Source of the DNA: Labilibaculum sp041595635
GTDB lineage: Bacteria; Bacteroidota; Bacteroidia; Bacteroidales; Marinifilaceae
Direction of reading: 5' to 3'
NCBI RefSeq assembly: GCF_041595635.1
Contig: NZ_JBFHJW010000012.1
Location: 16,562-80,561 of the forward strand
Length of the DNA stretch: 64,000 nt
Below are positions 35,034-42,774 of this stretch, piece by piece. Positions within the stretch are counted from its first letter, which is position 1. Each line of letters begins with the position of its first letter. Below the pieces are notes generated by a model, which saw only the letters and a list, made by a program, of their open reading frames with translations, did no database searches and was not told the origin of the DNA. Both the position numbers and the translations under genes were made by a program.

Positions 35034-36188
35034 ATGTTAGAGAAAAGAAGAATTTATTTACCACCCTTAAGTTTGGTTGGCCCTGGAGTAATTGCCGATT
35101 TGGCTGAAGAAATTAAAGATTTAGCAGTTAGTAAAGTACTTGTTGTAACCGATAAAATCTTAAATGAATTAGGCGTAGTAAAAAGCGTTACCGATTTATT
35201 GGATGCTCAAGGAGTGAATTTTGTAGTTTTCGACGAAGTAAAACCGAATCCAACCTGTGCAAATGTTAATGATGGATTAGCTGTTTTTAAAGAAAACAAG
35301 TGTGATTTTATCTTAACTATTGGTGGAGGATCTCCTCAGGATTGCGGTAAAGCAATCGGTATTTTAGCGACTAATGGTGGAGAAATTAAAGATTACGAAG
35401 GAATCAATATTTCTAAAAAGAAAGCGACTCCAACTGCAGCTATTAATACAACTGCAGGAACCGCGAGTGAGGTAACCATTAACTACGTAATTACCGACGA
35501 AGAGCGTAAGGTAAAAATGGTAATGGTAGATAAAAACTGTTTGGTTTCTATTGCCGTTAACGATCCTAAGTTGATGTTAAACAAACCTGCTGCATTAACC
35601 GCAGCTACAGGTATGGATGCACTTACTCACGCAATTGAAGCATACGTAACAGTTGGGGCTTTTCCTTGGTCTGATCATATGTCCTTGTACTCAATTCAGT
35701 TAATTTCTGAAAGCTTACGCGATGCAGTTAAAGATGGTAAAAACCTGGAAGCTCGTAGTAAAATGGCCTGGGCTCAGTTTATTGCCGGACAAGCTTTCTC
35801 CAACTGTGGATTAGGTTTTGTTCACTCTGCGGCTCACCAATTAGGGGGACAGTACAATACACCTCATGGTGTAGCGAATGCTGTATTATTGCCACATGTT
35901 GAACGTTTCAACCTTTCTTCATGTCCAGAGAAGTTTGCGAAAATTGCGGTAGCAATGGGTGTTGACACAACCGGAATGAGCACACAGGAAGCTGCAGAAT
36001 CGGCATTAGATGCGATTACTAAATTATCAAAAGATGTGGGAATTCCTGCTAGTATTAAAGAATTGGGTGCCAAGCCTGAGGATTTTGAGCTAATGGCAAA
36101 AAATGCATTGGCCGATGTATGTACAGGAGGTAATCCTAAAGCGGTGTCTCTTGAAGATGCTGTGAAAATATATCAGAATGCATACTAA
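35034..36188 (+). CDS. fucO: lactaldehyde reductase (iron-dependent alcohol dehydrogenase)
   Basis: Reduces L-lactaldehyde to L-1,2-propanediol, regenerating NAD+ during anaerobic fucose or rhamnose use. The 384-aa group III alcohol dehydrogenase has the nucleotide motif TIGGGSPQDCGK. The iron ligands are Asp195 and His199 (GMDALTHAIEAY), His264 (FVHSAAHQLGG) and His278 (NTPHGVANA), matching E. coli FucO ligand spacing. It begins 20 bases after the internal terminator and is closed by a strong terminator. Presence of this enzyme suggests the organism grows fermentatively at least part of the time. Confidence 0.93.
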   Translation: MLEKRRIYLPPLSLVGPGVIADLAEEIKDLAVSKVLVVTDKILNELGVVKSVTDLLDAQGVNFVVFDEVKPNPTCANVNDGLAVFKENKCDFILTIGGGSPQDCGKAIGILATNGGEIKDYEGINISKKKATPTAAINTTAGTASEVTINYVITDEERKVKMVMVDKNCLVSIAVNDPKLMLNKPAALTAATGMDALTHAIEAYVTVGAFPWSDHMSLYSIQLISESLRDAVKDGKNLEARSKMAWAQFIAGQAFSNCGLGFVHSAAHQLGGQYNTPHGVANAVLLPHVERFNLSSCPEKFAKIAVAMGVDTTGMSTQEAAESALDAITKLSKDVGIPASIKELGAKPEDFELMAKNALADVCTGGNPKAVSLEDAVKIYQNAY

Positions 36189-36210
36189 TCCAAATCTACA
36201 GTAAAAAGAG

Positions 36211-36243
36211 AGGTGAAGTTCATTTGAACTTCACCTTTTTTTA
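36211..36243. terminator. bidirectional terminator after fucO
   Basis: AGGTGAAGTTC and GAACTTCACCT form a perfect 11-bp stem around ATTT, followed by T7 on the + strand and preceded by an A-rich tract. It serves fucO and the convergent GyrI-like gene. Confidence 0.9.
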
Positions 36244-36723
36244 TGCTTTTTTCTTAACGATGGGAATCCAAATTTCCTCTTCTGAACATGGATCATTGTT
36301 CTTGTATTTTACTCCTAGAATTTCAAAATGGGGTTCATCTCTTAACTCATAATCCGAATTTGGCAGCCAATCAGAATAAATAAACTTGAAAATACTCGGA
36401 TCAGCATTGGAACCTTTGTGAGTAAAAACGGCAAACTCTCCAGCATTTATTTTAAATGTCCTCATGCCTTCTGGCAGATAGTCTAATTTAGCGACCTCTA
36501 CACAAGCCCATTTTTCAAATTCGGTATTCGGATTAAAAGAATCAAAATAGCCGTCAGGATAGTTCTGTAGAGAAATGAAATCTGAATTGATTCGGTGTTT
36601 GATTTGATTTCTTTCTTGCATGAAGCTTTTCCATAGTTCGGAAGTCTTATTATTTGTCAGGCTCATCTTCATGTTTTTGCCTACTAATGTTTTTTCGTCG
36701 ATGATTTCAATTCTGTTTAGCAT
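36241..36723 (-). CDS. GyrI-like small-molecule-binding domain protein
   Basis: A 160-residue cytoplasmic protein without a DNA-binding domain. Residues about 25-155 match the GyrI-like/effector-binding fold: FKINAGEFAVFTHKG in the middle, then FKFIYSDWLPNSDYELRDEPHFEILG and a C-terminal EEIWIPIV strand. Stand-alone members bind small hydrophobic or cyclic compounds, and some hydrolyse them; the ligand here is unknown. It is convergent with fucO and not obviously part of the fucose system. Confidence 0.8.
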   Translation of the reverse strand: MLNRIEIIDEKTLVGKNMKMSLTNNKTSELWKSFMQERNQIKHRINSDFISLQNYPDGYFDSFNPNTEFEKWACVEVAKLDYLPEGMRTFKINAGEFAVFTHKGSNADPSIFKFIYSDWLPNSDYELRDEPHFEILGVKYKNNDPCSEEEIWIPIVKKKA

Positions 36724-36863
36724 ACTTTTAGGCTGTTTTGCGAACTAAAATAGGAATTTAAGGGGAAAGGTTCAAAAACGATATTTTCGAATGTTATTTC
36801 GATTCTAAATGCAATTTGAAAAGGAAGGTAAGTTTCATTTAGAACATTAGTTTTTATTTCATA

Positions 36864-36900
36864 AAAAAAGCATCAAAGTTTTATCAACTTTGATGCTTTA
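36864..36900 (-). terminator. terminator of the tRNA-Tyr/Gly/Ser unit
   Basis: On the minus strand AAAGCATCAAAGTT and AACTTTGATGCTTT pair around a 5-base loop and lead into TTTTTTT just after tRNA-Ser. Confidence 0.85.
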
Positions 36901-36904
36901 AAAG

Positions 36905-36989
36905 CGGAGAGAGAGGGATTCGAACCCCCGGTACGTTGCCGCACAATAGTTTTCAAGACTACCGCATTCGACCACTCTGCCATCTCTCC
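36905..36989 (-). tRNA. tRNA-Ser (anticodon UGA)
   Basis: Minus-strand cloverleaf with acceptor GGAGAGA/TCTCTCC, a long variable arm typical of serine tRNAs, anticodon loop CTTGAAA reading UGA, and T-loop GGTTCGAATCC. CCA is not encoded. Last gene of a three-tRNA unit. Confidence 0.95.
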
Positions 36990-36997
36990 AAAAAATG

Positions 36998-37070
36998 AGC
37001 GGGAAACGAGACTCAAACTCGCGACCCTCAGCTTGGAAGGCTGATGCTCTATCAACTGAGCTATTCCCGC
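36998..37070 (-). tRNA. tRNA-Gly (anticodon UCC)
   Basis: Minus-strand cloverleaf with acceptor GCGGGAA/TTCCCGC, D-arm AGCTCAGTTGATAGAGC, anticodon stem TCAGC/GCTGA with loop CTTCCAA. CCA is not encoded. Lies 8 bases before tRNA-Ser in the same transcript. Confidence 0.95.
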
Positions 37071-37109
37071 ATACAAGAAACTCTTTTGTTTCTTGGTAAT
37101 GTGTTAAAG

Positions 37110-37191
37110 TGGGAAGAGCAGGATTCGAACCTACGAAGACGATGTCAGCGGAGTTACAGTCCGCCCCAGTTGGCCACTTTGGTATCTTCCC
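37110..37191 (-). tRNA. tRNA-Tyr (anticodon GUA)
   Basis: Minus-strand cloverleaf with acceptor GGGAAGA/TCTTCCC, a long variable arm as in bacterial tyrosine tRNAs, and an anticodon loop reading GUA (GGACTGTAACTCC). First gene of the tRNA unit, 43 bases after the promoter -7 box. Confidence 0.95.
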
Positions 37192-37234
37192 AAATGCAAT
37201 GTTTTTAAAGAACTTTGTTTCTTGATTGCGGATG

Positions 37235-37264
37235 CAAATATAGGGGCTTTGGTAGAATATACAA
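37235..37264 (-). promoter_or_regulatory. promoter of the tRNA-Tyr/Gly/Ser unit
   Basis: On the minus strand a TTG (-33) is followed after exactly 19 bases by TATATTTG (-7), a full Bacteroidota consensus promoter pointing into tRNA-Tyr. Confidence 0.75.
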
Positions 37265-37786
37265 GGCCTTGCCGAGATTTTTTTTGAAAAAAAACGAATT
37301 ATTTATCTAAGTGTTTGATTACCTAGGAAATATTTTTGCAATCTTTTTTTGAAAGAATTTTGAGTCTCTGGATTTTTTGCTTCCAGAGCTTAATTAATTC
37401 GAATAAGGAAAGAGAATTTTTGCAACAATGCTTGGCTTTTTTTGTTCGGAAGACGAGGATGGATATGAATTCGAATGTGGCATATTCCTATTTTTTAGAA
37501 TCAATTTTCTTATTAATGGGAAAATTACATCCTTAAGGTTGTTTGGAATGTCATTTATTTTTATTTCCGAACGGAGAGTTTTCTTCTAAATATACTGTGA
37601 TTCTATACGGAGCGAGAAATTAATTTTAAGGGTTGCTATTTTGCCAGAGTGAGTGTTCTGGCTAAAATATGTTGTTTTTATTTTTGAAGGCGTTTAAAAT
37701 AGCTTGGAGAGCTTCGAAATCCTATTTTATCTCATCTATGCACTCTATGTTATCCTTCCTTGTATAAGAGAAATACAGGTAAATAA
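37265..37786. other. 522-bp AT-rich region without a supported gene
   Basis: It holds T-rich tracts. A TTG-started open frame (37336-37536) has no domain, no lipobox and a low-complexity look, so I do not call it. No repeat or RNA structure is evident to me. Confidence 0.4.
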
Positions 37787-37816
37787 AAAGAGGATGTCCA
37801 TTTGGACATCCTCTTC
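37787..37816 (-). terminator. terminator of the TPR gene
   Basis: AGAGGATGTCCA and TGGACATCCTCT pair almost perfectly. On the minus strand the stem runs into TTTTTATTT, 20 bases after the TPR stop codon. Confidence 0.85.
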
Positions 37817-37834
37817 ACTTATATGATTTTTGTT

Positions 37835-38527
37835 TTATTTGATCATTGCTTTAGCTCGGATAATGTATTTTTCAACATCACGAGCTTCTGCCGATTTCGA
37901 AAAGTCAGTTTCGATACTTTCATAAGCAGCAAGTGCTTTTTTGTAGTCGCCTAACATTTCATAGGCAAGACCTGCTTTTTGCAAATAGATAGGAGTTGTA
38001 AAATCATTTGTATTAAATGAACTTGCATCCATATAGTTCGAAGCAGCTTTTTCAGCATCTCCTAATTCCATGTAAGCATCACCAATAGCAGCTTTCGAAA
38101 GAGCACTTAGTAAAAAATCATCAGAGCTAAATTTTTTCAAACAATCAACAGCTTTTTGGTATTCACCCATTCTTAAATAAGATATTCCTGCGTAATATTC
38201 CGAAAGATTTCCTGCTGGTGTTGATCCGAATTCATCAATGATATCTAAAAATCCAGGATAATTCTCATCTCCGTTTAAGGCAAGATTAAATGAATCTTTC
38301 TCAAAATATCTTTGAGCTTGGAAAATTTGATTTTGAGCACGTTCGTTAAGTGGAGCTTTGTAGTATTTTTGATAAGCAAAAATAGCAACTGCTATTACGA
38401 CGATAACTAATGCGATTGTAGTTAGTTTCTTCTGATTTTTCTCAATATATTGTTCGGTTTTACTTAGCGCTTCTTCTAAATTTTCAAAATTATCCTCAGA
38501 TACCTGATTGTTTTTATCTTTTGACAT
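37835..38527 (-). CDS. membrane-anchored tetratricopeptide-repeat protein
   Basis: A 230-residue protein with a cytoplasmic N-terminus (about 1-35), one membrane helix (LTTIALVIVVIAVAIFAY) and a periplasmic domain of TPR-like helix pairs: SEYYAGISYLRMGEYQKAVDCL, AIGDAYMELGDAEKAASNYMDA, KAGLAYEMLGDYKKALAAYE. It resembles the YfgM-like TPR proteins of Gram-negatives, which sit near the Sec translocon and chaperones. In Bacteroidota the gene often lies near recF, as here. Precise role unknown. A TAnnTTTG promoter lies 35 bases upstream of the start. Confidence 0.85.
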   Translation of the reverse strand: MSKDKNNQVSEDNFENLEEALSKTEQYIEKNQKKLTTIALVIVVIAVAIFAYQKYYKAPLNERAQNQIFQAQRYFEKDSFNLALNGDENYPGFLDIIDEFGSTPAGNLSEYYAGISYLRMGEYQKAVDCLKKFSSDDFLLSALSKAAIGDAYMELGDAEKAASNYMDASSFNTNDFTTPIYLQKAGLAYEMLGDYKKALAAYESIETDFSKSAEARDVEKYIIRAKAMIK

Positions 38528-38562
38528 GCTCCTATAAATTATTAGTTTTATTTTTTCTAACG

Positions 38563-38570
38563 CAAATGTA
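38563..38570 (-). promoter_or_regulatory. TAnnTTTG promoter element for the TPR gene
   Basis: The minus strand reads TACATTTG, 35 bases before the start codon at 38527. Confidence 0.5.
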
Positions 38571-38672
38571 ATTTTTTTTGTGAAATATAAGACATTTTTT
38601 CTTTAAAAAATGAAGTGGATATTTTTGATTATTGATAGAATGAAATAATTAATTCAAATTGATTTAATTTCT

Positions 38673-38680
38673 TAATTTTG
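38673..38680 (+). promoter_or_regulatory. TAnnTTTG promoter element for recF
   Basis: TAATTTTG matches the -7 box 25 bases before the recF ATG. A clear -33 TTG at consensus spacing is not visible. Confidence 0.45.
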
Positions 38681-38705
38681 CAGCATACACCTAATCCTTT
38701 CATGC

Positions 38706-39815
38706 ATGTATCTGGAAAAATTATCCCTCTTAAATTATAAAAATATACTTGATTTAGAATTGAGTTTTTCACCGAAAATCAATTGTTTTATTGGGAATAA
38801 TGGAATGGGGAAAACCAATTTGTTGGATGCTGTATACTATTTAAGTTTTTGCAAGTCGTTTTTTTCGGTGAGCGATCAGCAAAATATTAATCATAACGAG
38901 CAGTTTATGGTTTTGGAGGGCAATTACCAACGGAAAGAATTGAATGAATTGGTGTATTGCGGTGTGAAACGAGGGCAGAAGAAAAATTTTAAACGAAATA
39001 AAAAGGAATACAAAAAACTTTCCGAACACATCGGATTGCTACCAATTGTCATGGTTTCTCCGGCAGATGTTAGTTTGATTACTGATGGTAGCGACCAGAG
39101 AAGAAAGTACATGGATAGTGTAATTTCACAATACGATCGGAAATATTTAGAAGATTTGATACGTTACAATCGTGTAATTCTGCAAAGGAATAAATTGTTG
39201 AAAGATTTTGCTGCAGGAAGCCGTTTCGACGAGGATACCTTAAGTATTTGGGATGAACAAATGATCGTTTTAGGTTCTTCTATTTATGAAAAAAGGAAAG
39301 ATTTTTTGTGCAAACTAATGCCTGTTTTTCAGGAGTATTACCAAAGCATCTCCTTAGGAAACGAAAGTGTAAATCTGGAGTATAAATCTCTTTTGCATGA
39401 AAATTCCCTGCGCGATTTGTTGATTAATGCCCGTTGGAAAGATCAGGTTTCCCAGTATACTACAGTTGGAATTCATAAGGATGATTTGGAGCTTACTTTG
39501 GATGGATACCCGATGAAGAAAATGGGTTCGCAAGGACAGCAAAAGACCTATTTAATTGCTTTGAAACTTGCTCAGTTTGATTTTATCAAGCAAATTGCAG
39601 GATTTAATCCGATTCTTCTGCTCGATGATATTTTCGATAAATTGGATTCACAGCGAGTAGAACAAATTGTAAAACTGGTTTCAGAAGAGCGATTCGGCCA
39701 AATATTTATATCCGATACAAATCGTGATCATTTGAATGAAATTCTTTCTAGTATGAACCTTGAATACCAATTGTTTGTAATCGACAAAGGTGCCATTGTA
39801 AGCGAAGCAGTATGA
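38706..39815 (+). CDS. recF: DNA replication and repair protein RecF
   Basis: SMC-like ATPase that helps load RecA on gapped DNA through RecOR. The 369-aa protein starts MYLEKLSLLNYKNI. Walker A is GNNGMGKTN (residues about 30-38). The signature motif region is KKMGSQGQQKTYLIALKLAQ and Walker B is PILLLDDIFDKLD. The D-loop/H region ISDTNRDHL is present. Length is normal (E. coli 357). The stop overlaps the DUF721 start by 4 bases (ATGA). In many bacteria recF is followed by a DciA/DUF721 gene, as here. Confidence 0.95.
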   Translation: MYLEKLSLLNYKNILDLELSFSPKINCFIGNNGMGKTNLLDAVYYLSFCKSFFSVSDQQNINHNEQFMVLEGNYQRKELNELVYCGVKRGQKKNFKRNKKEYKKLSEHIGLLPIVMVSPADVSLITDGSDQRRKYMDSVISQYDRKYLEDLIRYNRVILQRNKLLKDFAAGSRFDEDTLSIWDEQMIVLGSSIYEKRKDFLCKLMPVFQEYYQSISLGNESVNLEYKSLLHENSLRDLLINARWKDQVSQYTTVGIHKDDLELTLDGYPMKKMGSQGQQKTYLIALKLAQFDFIKQIAGFNPILLLDDIFDKLDSQRVEQIVKLVSEERFGQIFISDTNRDHLNEILSSMNLEYQLFVIDKGAIVSEAV

Positions 39816-40102
39816 GACGAAGTCAGACACAAAAAATAGACGATTTAATTCGACAGGTGCTGAAGGAAAATAACCTGGATGGCCGCTTGAAAGAGTACGA
39901 ATTGGTTAATTCCTGGGAGAAAGTGATTGGCAAAACCGTAGCCAATGCAACCACCGAAATTTACATTCGTAACCGAAAATTATTTGTTAAGGTTCGTTCG
40001 TCGGTAATTCGAAACGAGCTATTAATGATTAGAGAAGGATTAATGCGAGCTTTAAATCGTGAAGTGCAGGCAAACATTATCGATGAAATTATTGTGCGTT
40101 AA
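39812..40102 (+). CDS. DUF721 protein (DciA-like)
   Basis: A 96-residue protein translationally coupled to recF. It has the DUF721 core: LVNSWEKVIGKTVANAT, IYIRNRKLFVKVRSSVIRNELLMIREGLMRALN and a C-terminal IIDEIIVR. DUF721 is the conserved domain of DciA, the ancestral loader or operator of the replicative helicase in bacteria lacking DnaC/DnaI. Bacteroidota DUF721 proteins are short, holding only this domain, so function as DciA is probable but not shown here. Confidence 0.88.
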   Translation: MRRSQTQKIDDLIRQVLKENNLDGRLKEYELVNSWEKVIGKTVANATTEIYIRNRKLFVKVRSSVIRNELLMIREGLMRALNREVQANIIDEIIVR

Positions 40103-40174
40103 CAATAACGCGCATCCAGAGATTCTTAATGCGCGTTTGGTAAAAGTGTTCAATTTTAACCTGCTAATGTTTTT

Positions 40175-40594
40175 TTAGAACATTTCCGTTCCCGAGAAAT
40201 GAAATGCTCCTTCAATACAAGCATTTTCATCGCTATCGGAACCATGAACTGCATTTCTCGACATCGATTCGGCAAACTCTTTACGAATTGTTCCTTCCTC
40301 TGCTTCTGCAGGATTGGTTGCTCCAATTAATTTTCTAAAATCAGCGACAGCATTGTTTTTTTCCAGAATGGCGGCCACAATGGGGCCAGAGCTCATAAAA
40401 GTAGTAAGGTCGTCATAAAATGGTCTTTCCTGATGAACTTCATAAAATACCTTCGCTTGATCTTTGCTGATTTTTGTGTATTTCAAAGCTACGATTCGGA
40501 AACCAGCTTGGTTAATTTTTGCCAGAATAGCTCCTATGTGTCCATTTGCAACCGCATCTGGTTTTATCATGGTAAAAGTTCTATCGCTTCTCAT
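40175..40594 (-). CDS. ndk: nucleoside diphosphate kinase
   Basis: Transfers the gamma-phosphate from NTPs to NDPs through a phospho-histidine. The 139-aa form starting MRSDRTFTMIKPDAV is the expected family length. A longer in-frame start at 40744 is rejected because it adds 50 unrelated residues and would lie upstream of the TATTTTTG promoter box at 40624-40631. The catalytic His117 lies in MSRNAVHGSDSDENA, followed by FFSGTE-like FHFSGTEMF. Lys11 (IKPD) is the conserved phosphate-binding residue. Single gene, divergent from the DHH phosphoesterase. Confidence 0.96.
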   Translation of the reverse strand: MRSDRTFTMIKPDAVANGHIGAILAKINQAGFRIVALKYTKISKDQAKVFYEVHQERPFYDDLTTFMSSGPIVAAILEKNNAVADFRKLIGATNPAEAEEGTIRKEFAESMSRNAVHGSDSDENACIEGAFHFSGTEMF

Positions 40595-40623
40595 ATTTAT
40601 AGTATAGTTAAACGTTTCACATA

Positions 40624-40631
40624 CAAAAATA
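40624..40631 (-). promoter_or_regulatory. TAnnTTTG promoter element for ndk
   Basis: The minus strand reads TATTTTTG, 29 bases before ATG 40594. It supports the shorter ndk start. Confidence 0.6.
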
Positions 40632-40765
40632 AGGAAACTCATCAGCTGTGCAATAGTTTCTGCGTAAAATAGAAAATTGTATTGGTCGATTTTTCTTTCG
40701 TTTTTTAATGGCAACTGATTTGCAAATTGATTCAGGATCAGCATCTACTTTTTAATCATCTATTG

Positions 40766-40773
40766 TATCTTTG
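40766..40773 (+). promoter_or_regulatory. TAnnTTTG promoter element for the DHH phosphoesterase
   Basis: TATCTTTG lies 33 bases before ATG 40807. Its last bases overlap an in-frame TTG at 40771, which is therefore not the start codon. Confidence 0.6.
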
Positions 40774-40806
40774 TCTCTTTATTTTATTCAATCCAAGAGA
40801 AAACAA

Positions 40807-41841
40807 ATGAACGATTTGCTAAATAGAATTGATAAAGAATTGATTAAAAAGGCAGAATTATTGCTTGACGAATCCACTCAAATTTCAATTATCCCACATT
40901 CCGGACCCGATGGCGATGCGCTCGGATCTTCCCAGGCTTTGTATCAGTACCTAATTAAAAAGGGAAAGAAAGCTCAAGTCATTAGTCCTAGTGCTTATCC
41001 AGTTTTTTTACGTTGGTTGCCCGAGAATTCCAAGGTTTGGATTTATACCAATGGAAAGAAAAAAGCAGAAGAATACATTCGTTCATCGGATCTGATTTTT
41101 ATTGTAGATCATAACTCTTTGAAGCGTTCTGGCGATTTGGAAGCAGTGCTTGAAAAAGCAAAAGCAAAAAAAATCATGATTGATCATCATCCCGAACCAG
41201 AGCAAATTGCTGATGTAATGTTTTCGGATACTCAAATGTGCTCGACTTGTGAGATGACCTACGAATTTATTGAAGCTTTGGGTGATGAGGATGTAATTGA
41301 TACTGATATTTCAGAATGTATTTATACTGGAATTATTACTGATACCGGAGGTTTGAGCTACAATTCATCTCATGCCAGAACCTATCAGATTGTAGGACAT
41401 TTAATTGCCAAAGGAATCGATAAGAGTAAGATTCACTCCAATATCTACGATAATTTTTCTCCCGACCGAATGAAATTATTAGGCCATTGTTTGGATGGAG
41501 GCTTAGAGGTTTTGCCAGATTATCAAGCGGCAATTATCAGCTTAGGCAAGGAGGATCTGCTCCGTTTTAATTATAAAGATGGCGATACTGAAGGTTTTGT
41601 GAATTATCCTTTGTCGATTCAGGGAATGCTGATTTCAGTTATTTTTATTGAAAAAGATGATATGGTGAAAATTTCTTTTCGCTCAAAAGGCAATGTGCCT
41701 ATTAATATTGTGGCTCGTGATTTTTTTAATGGAGGTGGGCATATGAATGCTGCAGGAGGTAGATCTGAACTAAAGTTACAAGAGGCAATCGATTTATTTA
41801 AAAAGGTTTTGCCAAAATTTTATAAGAGCTTAGACCAATAA
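40807..41841 (+). CDS. DHH-family phosphoesterase, NrnA-like oligoribonuclease/pAp phosphatase
   Basis: A 344-residue cytoplasmic enzyme of the DHH/DHHA1 superfamily. It probably degrades nano-RNA and/or 3'-phosphoadenosine 5'-phosphate. The metal motifs are PHSGPDGDALGSS (motif I), FIVDHNSLKR, the DHH motif KIMIDHHPEPE, and YTGIITDTGGLSYNSS. The DHHA1 substrate-binding end is GGGHMNAAGG. The ATG at 40807 is favoured by the promoter position. No Orn exonuclease gene is seen in the window, consistent with NrnA as the nano-RNase in this phylum. A terminator follows. Confidence 0.9.
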   Translation: MNDLLNRIDKELIKKAELLLDESTQISIIPHSGPDGDALGSSQALYQYLIKKGKKAQVISPSAYPVFLRWLPENSKVWIYTNGKKKAEEYIRSSDLIFIVDHNSLKRSGDLEAVLEKAKAKKIMIDHHPEPEQIADVMFSDTQMCSTCEMTYEFIEALGDEDVIDTDISECIYTGIITDTGGLSYNSSHARTYQIVGHLIAKGIDKSKIHSNIYDNFSPDRMKLLGHCLDGGLEVLPDYQAAIISLGKEDLLRFNYKDGDTEGFVNYPLSIQGMLISVIFIEKDDMVKISFRSKGNVPINIVARDFFNGGGHMNAAGGRSELKLQEAIDLFKKVLPKFYKSLDQ

Positions 41842-41870
41842 TTATATTCATTGTTTTTTCAATGAAACTT

Positions 41871-41901
41871 GCAGCGCAGACTTTTGATCTGCGCTGTTTT
41901 T
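41871..41901 (+). terminator. terminator after the DHH gene
   Basis: CAGCGCAGA and TCTGCGCTG form a 9-bp GC-rich stem followed by TTTTTG. Confidence 0.85.
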
Positions 41902-41910
41902 GTATGTTTG

Positions 41911-42618
41911 TTATTTTTCCTGATGAATTAGAAAAATACAAGGACGTTTGTGAAGGTCTGGAATATTGTTTTTCCATGCTTTAACAGACATGGTTTTGAT
42001 GTATTCTGTTTCCAAAGTAATGTCAACAGCAATGCAAAGTTTGGTTGCTGGATTACAGTTCTGAAGTAAATCTTCAAGCATTTTCATGTTGCGGAAAGGT
42101 GTCTCAATAAATAGTTGAGTTTGTCCTTCGTGCAGCGAACGACTATCGAGTTGCTTTATTTTTTTACCTCTGTCGCCACTCTGAATTGGAAGGTATCCGT
42201 TAAAAGCGAAATTTTGTCCGTTAAATCCCGAGGCCATCAGGGAAAGAAGAATTGAAGAAGGTCCCACCAAGGGAATCACCTGTATGTCTTTGGTGTGAGC
42301 AATTTTTACAACATCAGCTCCCGGATCTGCCACACCCGGACAGCCAGCCTCCGAAATAATTCCCATATCGTGTTCTTTTAAAACGTCTAAATACGAGGAA
42401 ATATCTTTGGGCGAAGTGCGCTTGTTAAGTTCGTAAAAACTTAGCTCATCAATATTTATCTCCCGATTTACCTTTTTCAAATAGCGACGTGTCGTCCGAA
42501 TATTTTCTACAATAAAATGTTTAATATCTGGAATTAGTCTTTGGATTTGATTTGGTATTACCTGATCGATTTCGGTGTCTCCCAAAGTAGTTGGGATTAA
42601 AAAAAGTTTGCCTTTCAT
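41911..42618 (-). CDS. RsmI-like SAM-dependent methyltransferase (tetrapyrrole methylase fold)
   Basis: A 235-residue enzyme of the tetrapyrrole-methylase superfamily, closest to RsmI (16S rRNA cytidine-1402 2'-O-methyltransferase). Start MKGKLFLIPTTLGD at 42618 is chosen because TACATTTG (42636-42643) is just upstream, and the 14 extra residues from 42660 would be untranscribed. ISEAGCPGVADPG and VIPLVGPSSILLSLMASGFNGQ are the SAM and substrate motifs. It is shorter than RsmI (about 280 aa) because the C-terminal domain is missing. Bacteroidota carry such a short paralogue beside true RsmI, so the rRNA target is uncertain. Confidence 0.82.
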   Translation of the reverse strand: MKGKLFLIPTTLGDTEIDQVIPNQIQRLIPDIKHFIVENIRTTRRYLKKVNREINIDELSFYELNKRTSPKDISSYLDVLKEHDMGIISEAGCPGVADPGADVVKIAHTKDIQVIPLVGPSSILLSLMASGFNGQNFAFNGYLPIQSGDRGKKIKQLDSRSLHEGQTQLFIETPFRNMKMLEDLLQNCNPATKLCIAVDITLETEYIKTMSVKAWKNNIPDLHKRPCIFLIHQEK

Positions 42619-42635
42619 TGCTGATATATTTTTGG

Positions 42636-42643
42636 CAAATGTA
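42636..42643 (-). promoter_or_regulatory. TAnnTTTG promoter element for the RsmI-like gene
   Basis: The minus strand reads TACATTTG, 17 bases before ATG 42618. It fixes the start codon. Confidence 0.55.
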
Positions 42644-42774
42644 CAAAATAAGTCTTTCACTCATTCCTTCTGTCGCTTCAAATGCATTTTTCTTATCTGT
42701 ATTCATTCTGAATAATTTTGAGGTTCTTTTTAATTGTTACATCTTTGCTGTGAATCAATAATCTTAATTTCAAT

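Noticed and set aside
37336..37536. 66-codon TTG-started frame in the T-rich gap after the tRNAs
   Set aside because: Hydrophobic look comes from T-rich DNA; no start context and no family.
40595..40744. 50-residue N-terminal extension of ndk
   Set aside because: The family starts at MRSDRTF, and a promoter box lies inside the would-be extension.
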